This document shows, one piece after another, positions 43,344-51,894 of a stretch of DNA of 64,000 bases. The position numbers were made by a program, and so were the translations under genes. Source of the stretch: Solirubrobacter soli DSM 22325 (GTDB lineage: Bacteria > Actinomycetota > Thermoleophilia > Solirubrobacterales > Solirubrobacteraceae); contig NZ_AUIK01000010.1 of the NCBI RefSeq assembly GCF_000423665.1, positions 62,001 through 126,000 of the forward strand, read 5' to 3'. How positions within the stretch are numbered: the stretch's first letter is position 1; every line of letters starts with the position of its first letter. The notes beneath the pieces are model-generated. The model was not told where the DNA came from. It did no database searches and saw only the letters and a program-made list of their open reading frames with translations.

Positions 43344-44057
43344 ATGAGAAGGCTCCTCCCACTGCTCGTCGTGCCCGCGGTGGCACTCGTTCCGAGCACT
43401 GCACTCGCCCACGGCAAGTCCAAGACGAAGGTCTACAAGGGCACGTTCACGCTCGTCGGCGCCGACGGCGACTACGTGACCGGCAACTTCGGCAAGGTCC
43501 AGCTCGTCGACAACAAGCGCAACGACAAGCTGAGCGTCCATGTCCGCCGCGTCGCGGCGAAGACGACCTACACGTACAAGCTCGTTGCGGGCGTCTGCAA
43601 GCAGGGCGCGGCCGGCGGCGCCGAGGTGCCGGGCTTCAAGTACAAGCCGCTCAAGACCAACCGCAAGGGCGTCGGCAACTCGACCGCCCGCTCTCGGACG
43701 TTCACCGCCAAGCGCGGCGTCACGTACTCCGTCACGGTCTCGGCCGGCGGCGAGGTCGTCCTGTGCGCGCAGCTGCGCACCAAGGACTGGCCGAAGGAGC
43801 ACGGCAAGAAGGACAAGCCGCACGGCAAGTCCGACAAGCCGCACGGCAAGTCCGAGGACAAGTCCAAGGGCAAGAAGGACGACGACCAGGGCGAGGACAA
43901 GGGCAACCAGGGCAAGCGCGACGACGCCCCGGGCCACGCCGAGGACAAGCAGCGCGGCAAGAGCGAGGACGCTCCCGGGCAGGCCGACGACAAGCAGCGC
44001 GGCAAGTCCGACGACGCCCCCGGCCACGACAAGGACAAGGGTAAGCCCCGCAAGTAG
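43344..44057 (+). CDS. Secreted protein with a Lys/Asp/Gly-rich repetitive C-terminus
   Basis: A signal peptide (residues 1-23, ALVPSTALAHG) precedes a ~125-residue beta-rich domain (KVYKGTFTLVGADGDYVTG, SVTVSAGGEVVLCAQLRTKD) and then a ~90-residue disordered charged tail with near-repeats of DKPHGKS and EDKQRGKSEDAPGQ-like units. The tail could bind wall polymers, nucleic acid or metal. No family recognised. The ATG at 43344 is preceded by CGGAG. A strong terminator hairpin follows. Confidence 0.78.
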   Translation: MRRLLPLLVVPAVALVPSTALAHGKSKTKVYKGTFTLVGADGDYVTGNFGKVQLVDNKRNDKLSVHVRRVAAKTTYTYKLVAGVCKQGAAGGAEVPGFKYKPLKTNRKGVGNSTARSRTFTAKRGVTYSVTVSAGGEVVLCAQLRTKDWPKEHGKKDKPHGKSDKPHGKSEDKSKGKKDDDQGEDKGNQGKRDDAPGHAEDKQRGKSEDAPGQADDKQRGKSDDAPGHDKDKGKPRK

Positions 44058-44066
44058 GGGGCGATC

Positions 44067-44100
44067 GCGACCCGCCGCCACCCCTGCGGCGGCGGGTCGC
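44067..44100. terminator. 13-bp GC hairpin between convergent genes
   Basis: GCGACCCGCCGCC (44067-44079) and GGCGGCGGGTCGC (44088-44100) are perfect complements around an eight-base loop. It lies between the ends of two convergent genes. No T tract. Confidence 0.8.
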
Positions 44101-44108
44101 ACAGCTCG

Positions 44109-44633
44109 CTAGTCGCGCGCGGCGGTGTCCAGCCAGCGCTGCAACGCGGCGTGGCCGGTCAGCGTGACCTCGCCGTCGGAGTCGATCCAGTCGCGCACCC
44201 GCAGCTCGCGCACGAGCCCGAGCGCGTCGCTCGGGCCGGGGCCCTCGCCGGTGGAGGACAACGCGCTCGTGCCGGGCTCGACGGTCCAGCGGCCGGAGTC
44301 CAGCGCCGCGAGCGCGCGGCCCTGATCCTCGGTCGGGACGTCGAGCGGGTCCGGGCCCGCGCCGGTCGGGAACGTCGTCCACGGCGTCTCGGCCGGACGC
44401 GACTCGCTGGATGGGCCCGGCCGCGACCCGGCGGTGTTGAAGGCGTCGGTCTGCGCGCGCAGCCAGCTGCCCGCGTCGTCCATGAAGCGCTTCGCGCGGT
44501 CGGAGTCGACGCCGAACTCGCGGGCCAGGTCCTCGATCTCGCCGCGCTGGACGCGCTCGATCCCGCGGGTGACCTCGTCGGCGAGAGCGCGCAGCGTCTC
44601 CTCGAAGGACTTCGGCTTGTCTTCGTCGCTCAT
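44109..44633 (-). CDS. Protein of unknown function
   Basis: A 174-residue acidic protein starting MSDEDKPKSFEETLRALADEV. The N-terminal part is helical and mildly coiled (GIERVQRGEIEDLAREFGVD), the middle Ser/Pro-rich, and the C-terminus compact (LVRELRVRDWIDSDGEVTLTGHAALQRWLD), perhaps a small winged-helix-like unit. No motif known to me. The ATG at 44633 is chosen because upstream codons fall in the divergent promoter region of the lipoprotein gene. Confidence 0.7.
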   Translation of the reverse strand: MSDEDKPKSFEETLRALADEVTRGIERVQRGEIEDLAREFGVDSDRAKRFMDDAGSWLRAQTDAFNTAGSRPGPSSESRPAETPWTTFPTGAGPDPLDVPTEDQGRALAALDSGRWTVEPGTSALSSTGEGPGPSDALGLVRELRVRDWIDSDGEVTLTGHAALQRWLDTAARD

Positions 44634-44656
44634 GGACGCGATCATCGCACCCGAAC

Positions 44657-45118
44657 ATGCACGCCAGATCAAGGATCGTCGTGCTCGCCGCGATTGGCCT
44701 GCTGGCCGCATGCGGCGGTTCGGGTAAACCCCCGGCGCAGGCCTGCGGCAAGGTCGATCGCGGCGTCCTGCCCACCTGGGCGCGCGGCGGGTTCTCCGAC
44801 GCGGAGCCGAAGATCCCGCACGTGATCGGCGACCGCGGCCAGATCACCGCGATCCTCTTCGAGGACATGACCACGGGCGACCGCGAGAAGAAGGTCCTGT
44901 GGGTCGCCCGCGAGCCCTGGACGGGAATGACCGACCTCAAGATCAGCGCGCGCGACGGCAAGGACGTCGTCCAGCGGACGGTCGCCGGCGGCCCCGGCCC
45001 TTCGGGCCTCGAGCTCCCCCACGCCGGCTGCTGGGACCTCACATTGCACTGGGCAGGGCGCCAGGATCGCCTCCAACTTGCTTACGGAGCATCGGATCCG
45101 GGACAATCGGTCCGGTGA
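44657..45118 (+). CDS. Small lipoprotein of unknown function
   Basis: The N-terminus is a lipoprotein signal, with lipobox LLAACGGSG and modified C19. The 153-residue product has further cysteines (ACGKVD and AGCWDL) that may pair, and a beta-rich body (HVIGDRGQITAILFEDM, VLWVAREPWTGMTDLKIS). The end, ELPHAGCWDLTLHWAGRQDRLQL, is like that of small actinobacterial lipoproteins. It overlaps the FG-GAP protein gene by four bases (GTGA), so the two are coupled and probably act together at the surface. Confidence 0.78.
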   Translation: MHARSRIVVLAAIGLLAACGGSGKPPAQACGKVDRGVLPTWARGGFSDAEPKIPHVIGDRGQITAILFEDMTTGDREKKVLWVAREPWTGMTDLKISARDGKDVVQRTVAGGPGPSGLELPHAGCWDLTLHWAGRQDRLQLAYGASDPGQSVR

Positions 45119-46806
45119 GGGGACGGATCCTGGCCGCGAGCGCCGCGGCAGCAGTACTCGTAGGCGCAGGGGCAGCTTGGGCGGATCTGACTCCGGAGGC
45201 CGGGTCGCCATACGCGACCGGTCCCGGCCCGTACGGCGTCTACGCCGCTGACTTCAACGCGGACGGCCGCCCCGACCTGATCACGGCCAACGGCGACACC
45301 GGCCCGCCCGGGACGATGACGCTCTATCTGCGCCAGGCGGGCGGCGGCTTCGCCGAGGAGACCTCCTCGCCGCCGTACTCCGGCGGGACCAGCACCGGCG
45401 CGGTCGGGGACTTCAACGGCGACGGGCTGCCGGACATCGCGATCGCCGACTACACGGGCGGCACGGTCGCGATCAGGATCCGCTCGGCCGCCGGCGGCGG
45501 GTTCACGTCGGAGACGTCGCCGGTCGGCGGGTTCGGCTTCAGCGACGTGGCCGTCGCCGACTTCAACGGCGATCAGCGGCCGGACCTCGCGATCTCCAGC
45601 CTCGGCACCAACAACGTGACGATCGCGGTGCGCAACGCCGCCAACACCGGCTTCGACGTCCTCACGAACATCGCGGCCGGCGCCGGCCCGCGCGCCGTCG
45701 CGGCCGCCGACTTCGACGGCGACGGCGACAACGACGTGGCCGTTTCCGACGAGTCCGGCAACGACGTGATGCTGCTGCGCAACAACGGCCCGGGCGGCTT
45801 CGGACAGGAGAACCCGTCCGGAACGCCCACAGGAGCGCGTCCGGGCGACCTCGTCGCCGCCGACTTCAATGGCGACGGCCGTCCCGACGTCGCGGTCGTC
45901 AACCGCGACGCGAACACCGTCTCGGTGCTGCTGCGCAACGCGAGCAACGACGGCTTCACGGCCGGACTCGGCTCACCGATCGCCGTCAGTGCCGGCCCGA
46001 GCGGGATCGCCACCGCGGACTTCGACCGCAACGGCCAACCCGACCTGATCGTCGCCTCCTCCAGCGGCTTCGCCACCGTGCTGCGGCGCTCGGGCGACGG
46101 CTTCGCCGCCGACGCGCCGATCGCGCTGACCGGCAGCCCGGTCGCCGCCACGACGGCGGACTTCAACCTCGACGGCGTCCCCGACGCGGCGGTCAGCTCG
46201 CTCGGCTCCAACCACGTGGCCGTGCTGCTCTCGCCCTCCCCGCCCGCGCAGCCGACGCCCACACCGACCCCGTCCCCCACGCCCACCCCGCTCGACCAGC
46301 CCAAGTCGGGCGAGGTGAACCTGTTGCCCGTCAAGGGCACGGTCAAGGTCAAGCTCAAGGGCGCGAAGTCCTATGTGGACCTCAAGACCGGCATCCAGAT
46401 CCCGGTGGGCGCGTCGGTCGACGCGCGCAAGGGCACGGTGACGATCGTCGGGCCCGGCAAGGACGACAAGGCGAACTTCTTCGACGGGCTGTTCAAGATC
46501 AGCCAGGCCAAGGGGCTCACGACGCTGACGCTTACCGAGGCGCTGGACTGCCGGACGAAGGCGAAGACCGCCGCGAAGAAGCCCAAGTCGCGCAAGCTGT
46601 GGGGCGACGGCAAGGGCAAGTTCCGCACGAAGGGCTCCTACAGCGCGGCGACCGTGCGCGGCACGAAGTGGCTCGTCAAGGACACGTGCACGTCGACCAC
46701 GACGACGGTGACGCAGGGCGTCGTCCAGGTCGAGGACTTCGTCAAGCACGTCAAGAAGACCGTGCGCAAGGGCAAGCACTACACCGCGCGCAAGAAGAAG
46801 CGCTGA
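45115..46806 (+). CDS. Exported FG-GAP/VCBS beta-propeller protein with a FecR-like C-terminal region
   Basis: The GTG at 45115 overlaps the lipoprotein stop. After a signal peptide (AVLVGAGAAWAD) come seven or so repeats of the FG-GAP/VCBS type, each with ADFNGDGRPD-like calcium-binding loops (ADFNADGRPD, GDFNGDGLPD, ADFDGDGDND, ADFDRNGQPD), forming a calcium-dependent propeller. A Pro/Thr linker follows, then a ~165-residue region (GEVNLLPVKGTVKVKLKG, PVGASVDARKGTVTIVG) that resembles the FecR domain found in actinobacterial envelope proteins, ending in a Lys/Arg tail. The protein is 563 residues and has no catalytic motif. Confidence 0.88.
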   Translation: MRGRILAASAAAAVLVGAGAAWADLTPEAGSPYATGPGPYGVYAADFNADGRPDLITANGDTGPPGTMTLYLRQAGGGFAEETSSPPYSGGTSTGAVGDFNGDGLPDIAIADYTGGTVAIRIRSAAGGGFTSETSPVGGFGFSDVAVADFNGDQRPDLAISSLGTNNVTIAVRNAANTGFDVLTNIAAGAGPRAVAAADFDGDGDNDVAVSDESGNDVMLLRNNGPGGFGQENPSGTPTGARPGDLVAADFNGDGRPDVAVVNRDANTVSVLLRNASNDGFTAGLGSPIAVSAGPSGIATADFDRNGQPDLIVASSSGFATVLRRSGDGFAADAPIALTGSPVAATTADFNLDGVPDAAVSSLGSNHVAVLLSPSPPAQPTPTPTPSPTPTPLDQPKSGEVNLLPVKGTVKVKLKGAKSYVDLKTGIQIPVGASVDARKGTVTIVGPGKDDKANFFDGLFKISQAKGLTTLTLTEALDCRTKAKTAAKKPKSRKLWGDGKGKFRTKGSYSAATVRGTKWLVKDTCTSTTTTVTQGVVQVEDFVKHVKKTVRKGKHYTARKKKR

Positions 46807-46807
46807 C

Positions 46808-47431
46808 TCACCGCTGCATCCTCGGATCCTGGGTGGGGTCCGCGTACATGGCGGGGCATCCCTGCGCCGCGGCGTCGGGGCGCAGCTCGTAGTGCCAGGG
46901 CTCGTTGGCGTAGATCTGGCAGAGCCCGTAGGCGGCGCCGTGCCGCGACAGCCACGCCGTCGCGGTCGCGGGACCGACGTCGACCGCGTCTCCCGACACG
47001 TGCGCCGACGTCTTGGGCGTGGCCACCCAGCGGGCGGCCTCCTGGACCGAGCCGTACTTCGCGATCGCCTGATCGCGTAGGTGCTTCTGGTAGGCGGACG
47101 AACGCCAGCCGCTGTCGACCAGGAACTCGAGCCCGGCATCGGTCGACGCGCGGCGCACGGCGTCGAGGAGGTCGGCGTCGAGGTTGGCCACGCCCGGCAC
47201 GTCGTCGTCGAAGACGGTCGTGCCGTCCGGGACCGCGCCGCCGGCCACGCCGAGCGCGGCGCGGGGCGGTTTCTCGTGATCCGGGCGCTCGGTGTGAAGG
47301 ACGGGCGCGACCGTCTCCGACGAGGAGGCCGGCAACTGATGGCCCACGGCGATCGCGGCGAGCAGGCCGACGAGGACGGCGACCCGTCGCCGGCGAATCC
47401 GCGTCCGGTAGATCGTTGGTGGTGCGGTCAC
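46808..47431 (-). CDS. VanY-like M15 D,D-carboxypeptidase
   Basis: A single membrane helix near residues 15-30 anchors a periplasmic M15 peptidase domain. The zinc site is complete: H144 and D151 in SAHVSGDAVD, and H180 with the catalytic E177 in EPWH. VanY-type enzymes remove the terminal D-Ala of stem peptides and in vancomycin-resistance clusters lower the number of drug targets. The GTG start lies 86 bases from a divergent VanS-like kinase, which supports a glycopeptide-responsive role. No vanH, vanA or vanX is seen. Confidence 0.87.
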   Translation of the reverse strand: MTAPPTIYRTRIRRRRVAVLVGLLAAIAVGHQLPASSSETVAPVLHTERPDHEKPPRAALGVAGGAVPDGTTVFDDDVPGVANLDADLLDAVRRASTDAGLEFLVDSGWRSSAYQKHLRDQAIAKYGSVQEAARWVATPKTSAHVSGDAVDVGPATATAWLSRHGAAYGLCQIYANEPWHYELRPDAAAQGCPAMYADPTQDPRMQR

Positions 47432-47477
47432 GCCGCCATTGAAGGCAGCGGGGCGTTGCCGGCACGTATGTGGTTTT

Positions 47478-47499
47478 CGATATGCCGACGATATGGCGA
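47478..47499 (+). promoter_or_regulatory. Candidate operator: abutting direct repeats CGATATGCCGA / CGATATGGCGA
   Basis: Two 11-bp direct repeats (47478-47488 and 47489-47499) differ at one base. They lie in the 86-base interval between the divergent vanY-like and vanS-like genes, just upstream of TAGCAT (47506-47511), a likely -10 six bases before the vanS-like ATG. An 11-bp period places both on one face of the helix, as OmpR-family regulators such as VanR bind. Confidence 0.6.
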
Positions 47500-47517
47500 C
47501 GGCCCTAGCATCCGTAC

Positions 47518-48600
47518 ATGCGCGATCGGCCGCCCGGCTTGAGCGTTCGCCTCAAGCTCACCCTCAGCTACGCCGGATTCGTGATCGTCGCCGGCGTCCT
47601 GCTCCTCGCCGTCGTGTGGGTGTTCCTGCTGCGCTACGTCCCCGACCGCTACATCTTCGGGCCCGGCCCGTCGTTCCCGAACCGCACCGACCTCCTGCGC
47701 GCGTTCGTCCCGAAGGCGGCGATGATGTCGGGGTTCCTGGTCGTGTTCGGCCTGGTGGGAGGCTGGCTCCTCGCCGGCCAGATGCTCAGGCCGCTGACCC
47801 GCATCACCGACGCCACGCGCATCGCGGCGACCGGGTCGCTCTCCCACCGCATCCGGCTGCACGGCCGCAACGACGAGTTCCGTGAGCTCGCCGACGCCTT
47901 CGACGCCATGCTCGCGCGGCTCGAAGCCCACGTCGCCGAGCAGCAGCGCTTCGCCGCCAATGCCTCGCACGAGCTGCGCACGCCGCTGGCGGTCACGCAG
48001 ACCTTGCTCGACGTCGCCCGCAAGGATCCGAGCCGCGACCCCGCCGAGCTCGTCGAGCGCCTGTATACCGTCAACACCCGGGCGATCACCCTCACCGAGG
48101 CGTTGCTGCTGCTCAGCCGCGCGGACCAGCGGTCCTTCGCCCTCGAGCACGTCGACCTGTCACTGATCGCGGAGGAGTCCACCGAGACCCTCCTGCCGCT
48201 CGCGGAGAAGAGCGGCCTCACGATCGAGACGTCCGGGGACGCGGCCCCCACCGTCGGCTCTCCCGCGCTCCTGCAGCAGTTGAGCACGAACCTCGTGCAC
48301 AACGCAATCGTCCACAACCTGCACGACGCGGGCACCGTGTGGGTCACGACCAGCGTTCACCCCAAGAGCGTGGTGCTGACCGTCGAGAACACCGGCGAGA
48401 AGCTGACGCCGCAACTGGTGTCCACGCTCGTCGAGCCGTTCCGCCGCGGCACCGGACGCATCCACGGCGACCATGTGGGCGTCGGCCTCGGCCTGGCGAT
48501 CGCCAAGAGCATCACGCAGGCACACGACGGCACGCTCACCCTCACGCCCCGGGCAGCCGGCGGCCTGCGCGTCGCGGTCGAGCTCCCCGCCGCCTCTTAG
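47518..48600 (+). CDS. VanS-like sensor histidine kinase without an adjacent VanR
   Basis: Two membrane helices (residues 17-38 and 65-88) flank a short extracellular loop, followed by HAMP (RPLTRITDATRIAATGSLSHRI), the phospho-acceptor H151 in NASHELRTPLAVTQTLL, the N box NLVHNAIVHN, and the G box VGVGLGLAIAKS. The strings GLSVRLKLTLSYAGF and LLLAVVWVFLLRYVPDR near the N-terminus closely resemble VanS of glycopeptide-sensing actinomycetes as I recall it. VanS normally follows vanR directly, but here only 86 non-coding bases precede it. The stop overlaps that of the convergent cupin gene. Confidence 0.85.
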   Translation: MRDRPPGLSVRLKLTLSYAGFVIVAGVLLLAVVWVFLLRYVPDRYIFGPGPSFPNRTDLLRAFVPKAAMMSGFLVVFGLVGGWLLAGQMLRPLTRITDATRIAATGSLSHRIRLHGRNDEFRELADAFDAMLARLEAHVAEQQRFAANASHELRTPLAVTQTLLDVARKDPSRDPAELVERLYTVNTRAITLTEALLLLSRADQRSFALEHVDLSLIAEESTETLLPLAEKSGLTIETSGDAAPTVGSPALLQQLSTNLVHNAIVHNLHDAGTVWVTTSVHPKSVVLTVENTGEKLTPQLVSTLVEPFRRGTGRIHGDHVGVGLGLAIAKSITQAHDGTLTLTPRAAGGLRVAVELPAAS

Positions 48601-49127
48601 AACGGCATCGTCGCCGGCGGGCCAGGCCGCCACTTGCCGAACGTCGCGTACGCCTCGCTCGGCTGCGTCGTCTCGGTCTCGACGCCGGCGCCGTGCTCGA
48701 GCGCGGTCTCGTCGCGTGTGTAGACGGCGCTGCCGCGATGCTCCCGCGCGCCCGCCATGAAGATCACGCACGGACCGTCGCCCGCGCCGACGAAGATGTG
48801 CTCGGTGCCCGGCGGGCAGTGGACGAAGTCCCAGGCCTTCAACGTTCGCGCTTGGCCGTCGAGGATCGCGACGCACTCGCCGGAGAGGACGAGGAAATCC
48901 TCCTGGTCGTCCTCGCGGTGGTACATCCCGTTCGGCTGTCCCGGCGCCAGGACCGCGAGCGTGTAGCCGATCTGGCCGAAGTCGACCGGCCCGCCCTCGA
49001 AGATGCAGCAGTCACCGAACGTTTCGCTCGTCACCCAGGCGGCGTCGCGGACGTTGACGGTGAACCAGCCGTCGTCGGCGGCGACCAGCCCGTATTCGCT
49101 GTCTACCAGTTGCGCTTCGTGTGTCAT
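48597..49127 (-). CDS. Cupin-domain protein
   Basis: The 176-residue product is a single cupin barrel: PGQPNGMYHREDDQEDFLVLSGE carries the first metal-binding motif (G-x5-H-x-E-like) and PPGTEHIFVGAGDGPCVIF the second with its His. Many such proteins are dioxygenases, isomerases or simple ligand binders; the substrate is not evident. The ATG at 49127 overlaps the RarD stop by 4 bases, so the two are translationally coupled. Confidence 0.82.
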   Translation of the reverse strand: MTHEAQLVDSEYGLVAADDGWFTVNVRDAAWVTSETFGDCCIFEGGPVDFGQIGYTLAVLAPGQPNGMYHREDDQEDFLVLSGECVAILDGQARTLKAWDFVHCPPGTEHIFVGAGDGPCVIFMAGAREHRGSAVYTRDETALEHGAGVETETTQPSEAYATFGKWRPGPPATMPF

Positions 49128-49999
49128 GCACGCACTGGTACCCGCACGCGCCGCAACGAGTCCCACGTGAAGACGCACACCGCGGCCCAGACGAGCACGA
49201 ACCCCGCCCAGCGCGAGGCGGGCATGGCCTCGTGCTTGATCGCCACGCCGATGACGAACTGGATGATCGGCGCGACGTACTGGAGCAGGCCGATCGTGGT
49301 CAGCGGGATGCGCACCGCCGCCGCGCCGAAGAGGATCAGCGGCACCGCGGTCGCGATCCCGCCGCCCGCGAGCAGTAGCACGTGCCCGGTGCCCTCGGTC
49401 GTCAGCGTGCCGCTTCCGGTCGCCTGCAGGACGAGGATGCACGCGAGCGCGGGGACGAACAGGAACGTCGTCTCGACCGCGAGGCTCTGCGTCCCGCCCA
49501 CGCCCACCTGCTTCTTGACCAGGCCGTAGAAGCCGAACGAGAACGCCAGCGTGAGCGCGATCCACGGCGGGCGGCCGTAGGCGATCGTGAGCACGACGAC
49601 GGCGACGGCCGCGATCCCCACGGCCACCCACTGCGGGCGGCGCAGGCGTTCTCCCACCACGAGCACCGCGAGCGCGACCGTGACGAGGGGGTTGATGAAG
49701 TAGCCGAGCGCGGTCTCGACGACGTGGCCGCTGTTGACGCCGTAGATGTAGCCGCCCCAGTTGACCGTGATCAGCGCGGCGGCGAGGCCGAGCAGGAGCG
49801 TGCGGCGCCGGCCGAGCTCGCGCACCCAGCGAAAGCCCTGCGTCGCGGCCAACAGGACGGCGACGACGACCATCGACCAGACGATCCGGTGGGCGAGGAT
49901 CTCGACCGCGCCCGCGGGCTCGAGCAGCGGCCAGTACAGCGGGAAGAGGCCCCACAGCAGGTACGCCGCGAGACCCGCGGCGAAGCCTGAACGGAGCAC
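49124..49999 (-). CDS. rarD: EamA/RarD-family transporter
   Basis: The 291-residue protein has ten membrane helices in two EamA repeats. YLLWGLFPLYWPLLEPAGAVEILAHRIVWS is the RarD family fingerprint, followed by NWGGYIYGVNSGHVVETALGYFINPLV and the second repeat ending QYVAPIIQFVIGVAIKHEAM. RarD proteins are drug/metabolite exporters of largely unknown substrate. The GTG at 49999 is the best start. The divergent hybrid kinase begins 21 bases away, so the promoters must overlap the coding starts. Confidence 0.9.
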   Translation of the reverse strand: MLRSGFAAGLAAYLLWGLFPLYWPLLEPAGAVEILAHRIVWSMVVVAVLLAATQGFRWVRELGRRRTLLLGLAAALITVNWGGYIYGVNSGHVVETALGYFINPLVTVALAVLVVGERLRRPQWVAVGIAAVAVVVLTIAYGRPPWIALTLAFSFGFYGLVKKQVGVGGTQSLAVETTFLFVPALACILVLQATGSGTLTTEGTGHVLLLAGGGIATAVPLILFGAAAVRIPLTTIGLLQYVAPIIQFVIGVAIKHEAMPASRWAGFVLVWAAVCVFTWDSLRRVRVPVRA

Positions 50000-50020
50000 T
50001 CGTTTGACGATAGCCTGCCC

Positions 50021-51475
50021 TTGATCGATCTTCAGGCCATCCTCGACGCCACGATGGACGTCGTCGCCGTGTTCGACTCGCAGCGGCGCTTCGTCTTCGT
50101 CAACGCCGCGGCCTGCCGGTTCTACGGCCGCCCGCGGGAGGAGATCGTCGGCTCGCGGCTGGACGACTTCATCGGGGCCGAGCGCGCCGAGGCCGACTGG
50201 AAGGACTTCCTGACGCCGGAGCGGATCGCCGTCGGCATGGTCGAGCACGTCTGGGACGGCGAGCAGGACGGTCGCCGCACCGTGCTCGAGGTGCGGTCCA
50301 CGCCCGAGTTCCTCCCGGGTCTGCACCTGTTCGTCGTGCGCGACATCACCCAGCACCGGATCACCGAGGAGCAGCTGCGCCAAGCGCAGAAGATGGAGGC
50401 GGTCGGGCAGCTGGCGGGCGGGATCGCGCACGACTTCAACAACCTGCTGACGGTGATCGCGGGCTACGGGGAGATCGCGCGGCGGCGGATCGGCGCCGGT
50501 CCCGGCTCGGGGGAGCTGGAGGAGATCGTCCGCGCCGCCGGCCGTGCGGGCGACCTGACGAAGCAGCTGCTGGCGTTCGCCCGCCGCCAGGTGCTCGAGC
50601 CGGTGCTGCTGGACGTCAACGCGGTCGTCGCGGGGCTCGTGCCGATGCTCTCGCGGCTGATCGGCGAGGCGATCGAGATCGCGATGCTGGCCGGCCGCGA
50701 GCTCCCGCCGGTGCTGGCCGACCGCGCCCAGCTCGAGCAGGTGGTCATCAACCTCGCCATCAACGCGCGCGACGCGATGCCCGCGGGCGGCACGCTGGCG
50801 ATCGAGACCTCGGTGGCGGAGGACCACGTGCGGCTCGCGGTCTCCGACACCGGCACGGGGATCGACCCCGGGTCGCTCGAGCGGATCTTCGAGCCGTTCT
50901 ACACGACCAAGGACGTCGGGCTCGGAACGGGGCTCGGGCTCGCGACCGTGCACGGGATCGTCAGCCAGTCGGGCGGGCACGTCGAGGTGCGCTCAGAGCA
51001 CGGGCTCGGGTCGACGTTCACCGTCTTCCTGCCCGCGGCGGCGGGCGTGCGGGCGCCCGCGATCGAGCCGCCGCAGCCCCGGCCGCGGCACGGCGGCCAC
51101 GAGACGCTGCTGCTGTGCGAGGACGAGGCCGGTGTGCGCAAGCTCGTCGAGGTCGTGCTCAGCGGCGCCGGCTACACGGTCCACGCGGCCGCGCATCCGG
51201 ACGAGGCGCTGGCCATCGCGGGTCGCTGCGGCGGCGCGATCGACGCGCTCGTCACCGACATCGTGATGCCGGGCATGTCCGGGCTCGAACTCGCCGAGCG
51301 CCTGGCACCGATCCGCACGCTGTTCATCTCCGGCTACTCGGCCGAGGCTTTCGAGCGCGCCGGTGGCCTCCCGGCGGGCAGCTCGTTCCTGGAGAAGCCG
51401 TTCGACCATGGCGCGCTGCTGGCGGAGGTCCGGTCCCTGCTGGACTCCGCGCGCCCCATAGAGTCCCGCCCATGA
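50021..51475 (+). CDS. PAS-histidine kinase-receiver hybrid (soluble)
   Basis: Residues 1-115 are a PAS domain ([30 protein letters not shown]), 120-355 a histidine kinase core with phospho-acceptor H in [16 protein letters not shown] near residue 137, N box [11 protein letters not shown]1 DTGTGI, F box FEPFYTTK and G2 [14 protein letters not shown]. Residues 365-475 are a receiver with DIVMPG (Asp near 411) and FLEKPFD. There are no membrane helices, so the signal is sensed in the cytoplasm by PAS. The start is a TTG; an ATG twelve codons on is an alternative. It overlaps the FMN-binding protein gene by 4 bases. Confidence 0.9.
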   Translation: MIDLQAILDATMDVVAVFDSQRRFVFVNAAACRFYGRPREEIVGSRLDDFIGAERAEADWKDFLTPERIAVGMVEHVWDGEQDGRRTVLEVRSTPEFLPGLHLFVVRDITQHRITEEQLRQAQKMEAVGQLAGGIAHDFNNLLTVIAGYGEIARRRIGAGPGSGELEEIVRAAGRAGDLTKQLLAFARRQVLEPVLLDVNAVVAGLVPMLSRLIGEAIEIAMLAGRELPPVLADRAQLEQVVINLAINARDAMPAGGTLAIETSVAEDHVRLAVSDTGTGIDPGSLERIFEPFYTTKDVGLGTGLGLATVHGIVSQSGGHVEVRSEHGLGSTFTVFLPAAAGVRAPAIEPPQPRPRHGGHETLLLCEDEAGVRKLVEVVLSGAGYTVHAAAHPDEALAIAGRCGGAIDALVTDIVMPGMSGLELAERLAPIRTLFISGYSAEAFERAGGLPAGSSFLEKPFDHGALLAEVRSLLDSARPIESRP

Positions 51476-51894
51476 TCGACGAGAGCACGGATCTGGGGGC
51501 GCTGGTCGGGCGCCACCTGCGCGACGACCGCATCGTCTGGCTGACGACCGTCACGCCCGGCGGCTCCCCGGTGCCCAGCCCGGTGTGGTTCTGGTGGGAC
51601 GGGGACAGCACGGTGCACGTGTTCTCGTTGCCCGATACCGCCCGCACCCGCAACATCGAGGGCAACGCGAAGGTGTCGCTGAACTTCGCGGGCGACGGCT
51701 CGGGCGGGGACATCGTGATCCTCTCGGGCGTCGCGTCGCTCACCGCGGACGGTCCGGGCGCCCACGAGTTCCCGGGCTTCGTGCGCAAGTACGGCTGGGG
51801 CTTCGAGCGGTTGCGGATCACCCCCGAGCAGTTCGCGACGCGCTACTCGATGCCGGTGCGGATCCGCTTGACCAAGGTGCGAGGGCACAAGTGA
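51472..51894 (+). CDS. Pyridoxamine 5'-phosphate oxidase-family FMN/F420-binding protein
   Basis: A 140-residue split-barrel protein: IVWLTTVTPGGSPVPSPVWFWWDGDS at the N-terminus and SLPDTARTRNIEGNAKVSLNF are typical of the PPOX class, in which the RxxNIxxNxxV segment binds the flavin phosphate. Members in actinobacteria often use F420 as well as FMN; which applies here cannot be told. The ATG overlaps the hybrid kinase stop and the stop overlaps the GNAT start, so the three genes are coupled. Confidence 0.86.
   Translation: MIDESTDLGALVGRHLRDDRIVWLTTVTPGGSPVPSPVWFWWDGDSTVHVFSLPDTARTRNIEGNAKVSLNFAGDGSGGDIVILSGVASLTADGPGAHEFPGFVRKYGWGFERLRITPEQFATRYSMPVRIRLTKVRGHK

Noticed and set aside
49124-50980. 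A 618-codon frame joining RarD with upstream sequence
   Set aside because: The upstream part is antisense to the hybrid kinase; the RarD fold starts at the GTG at 49999.
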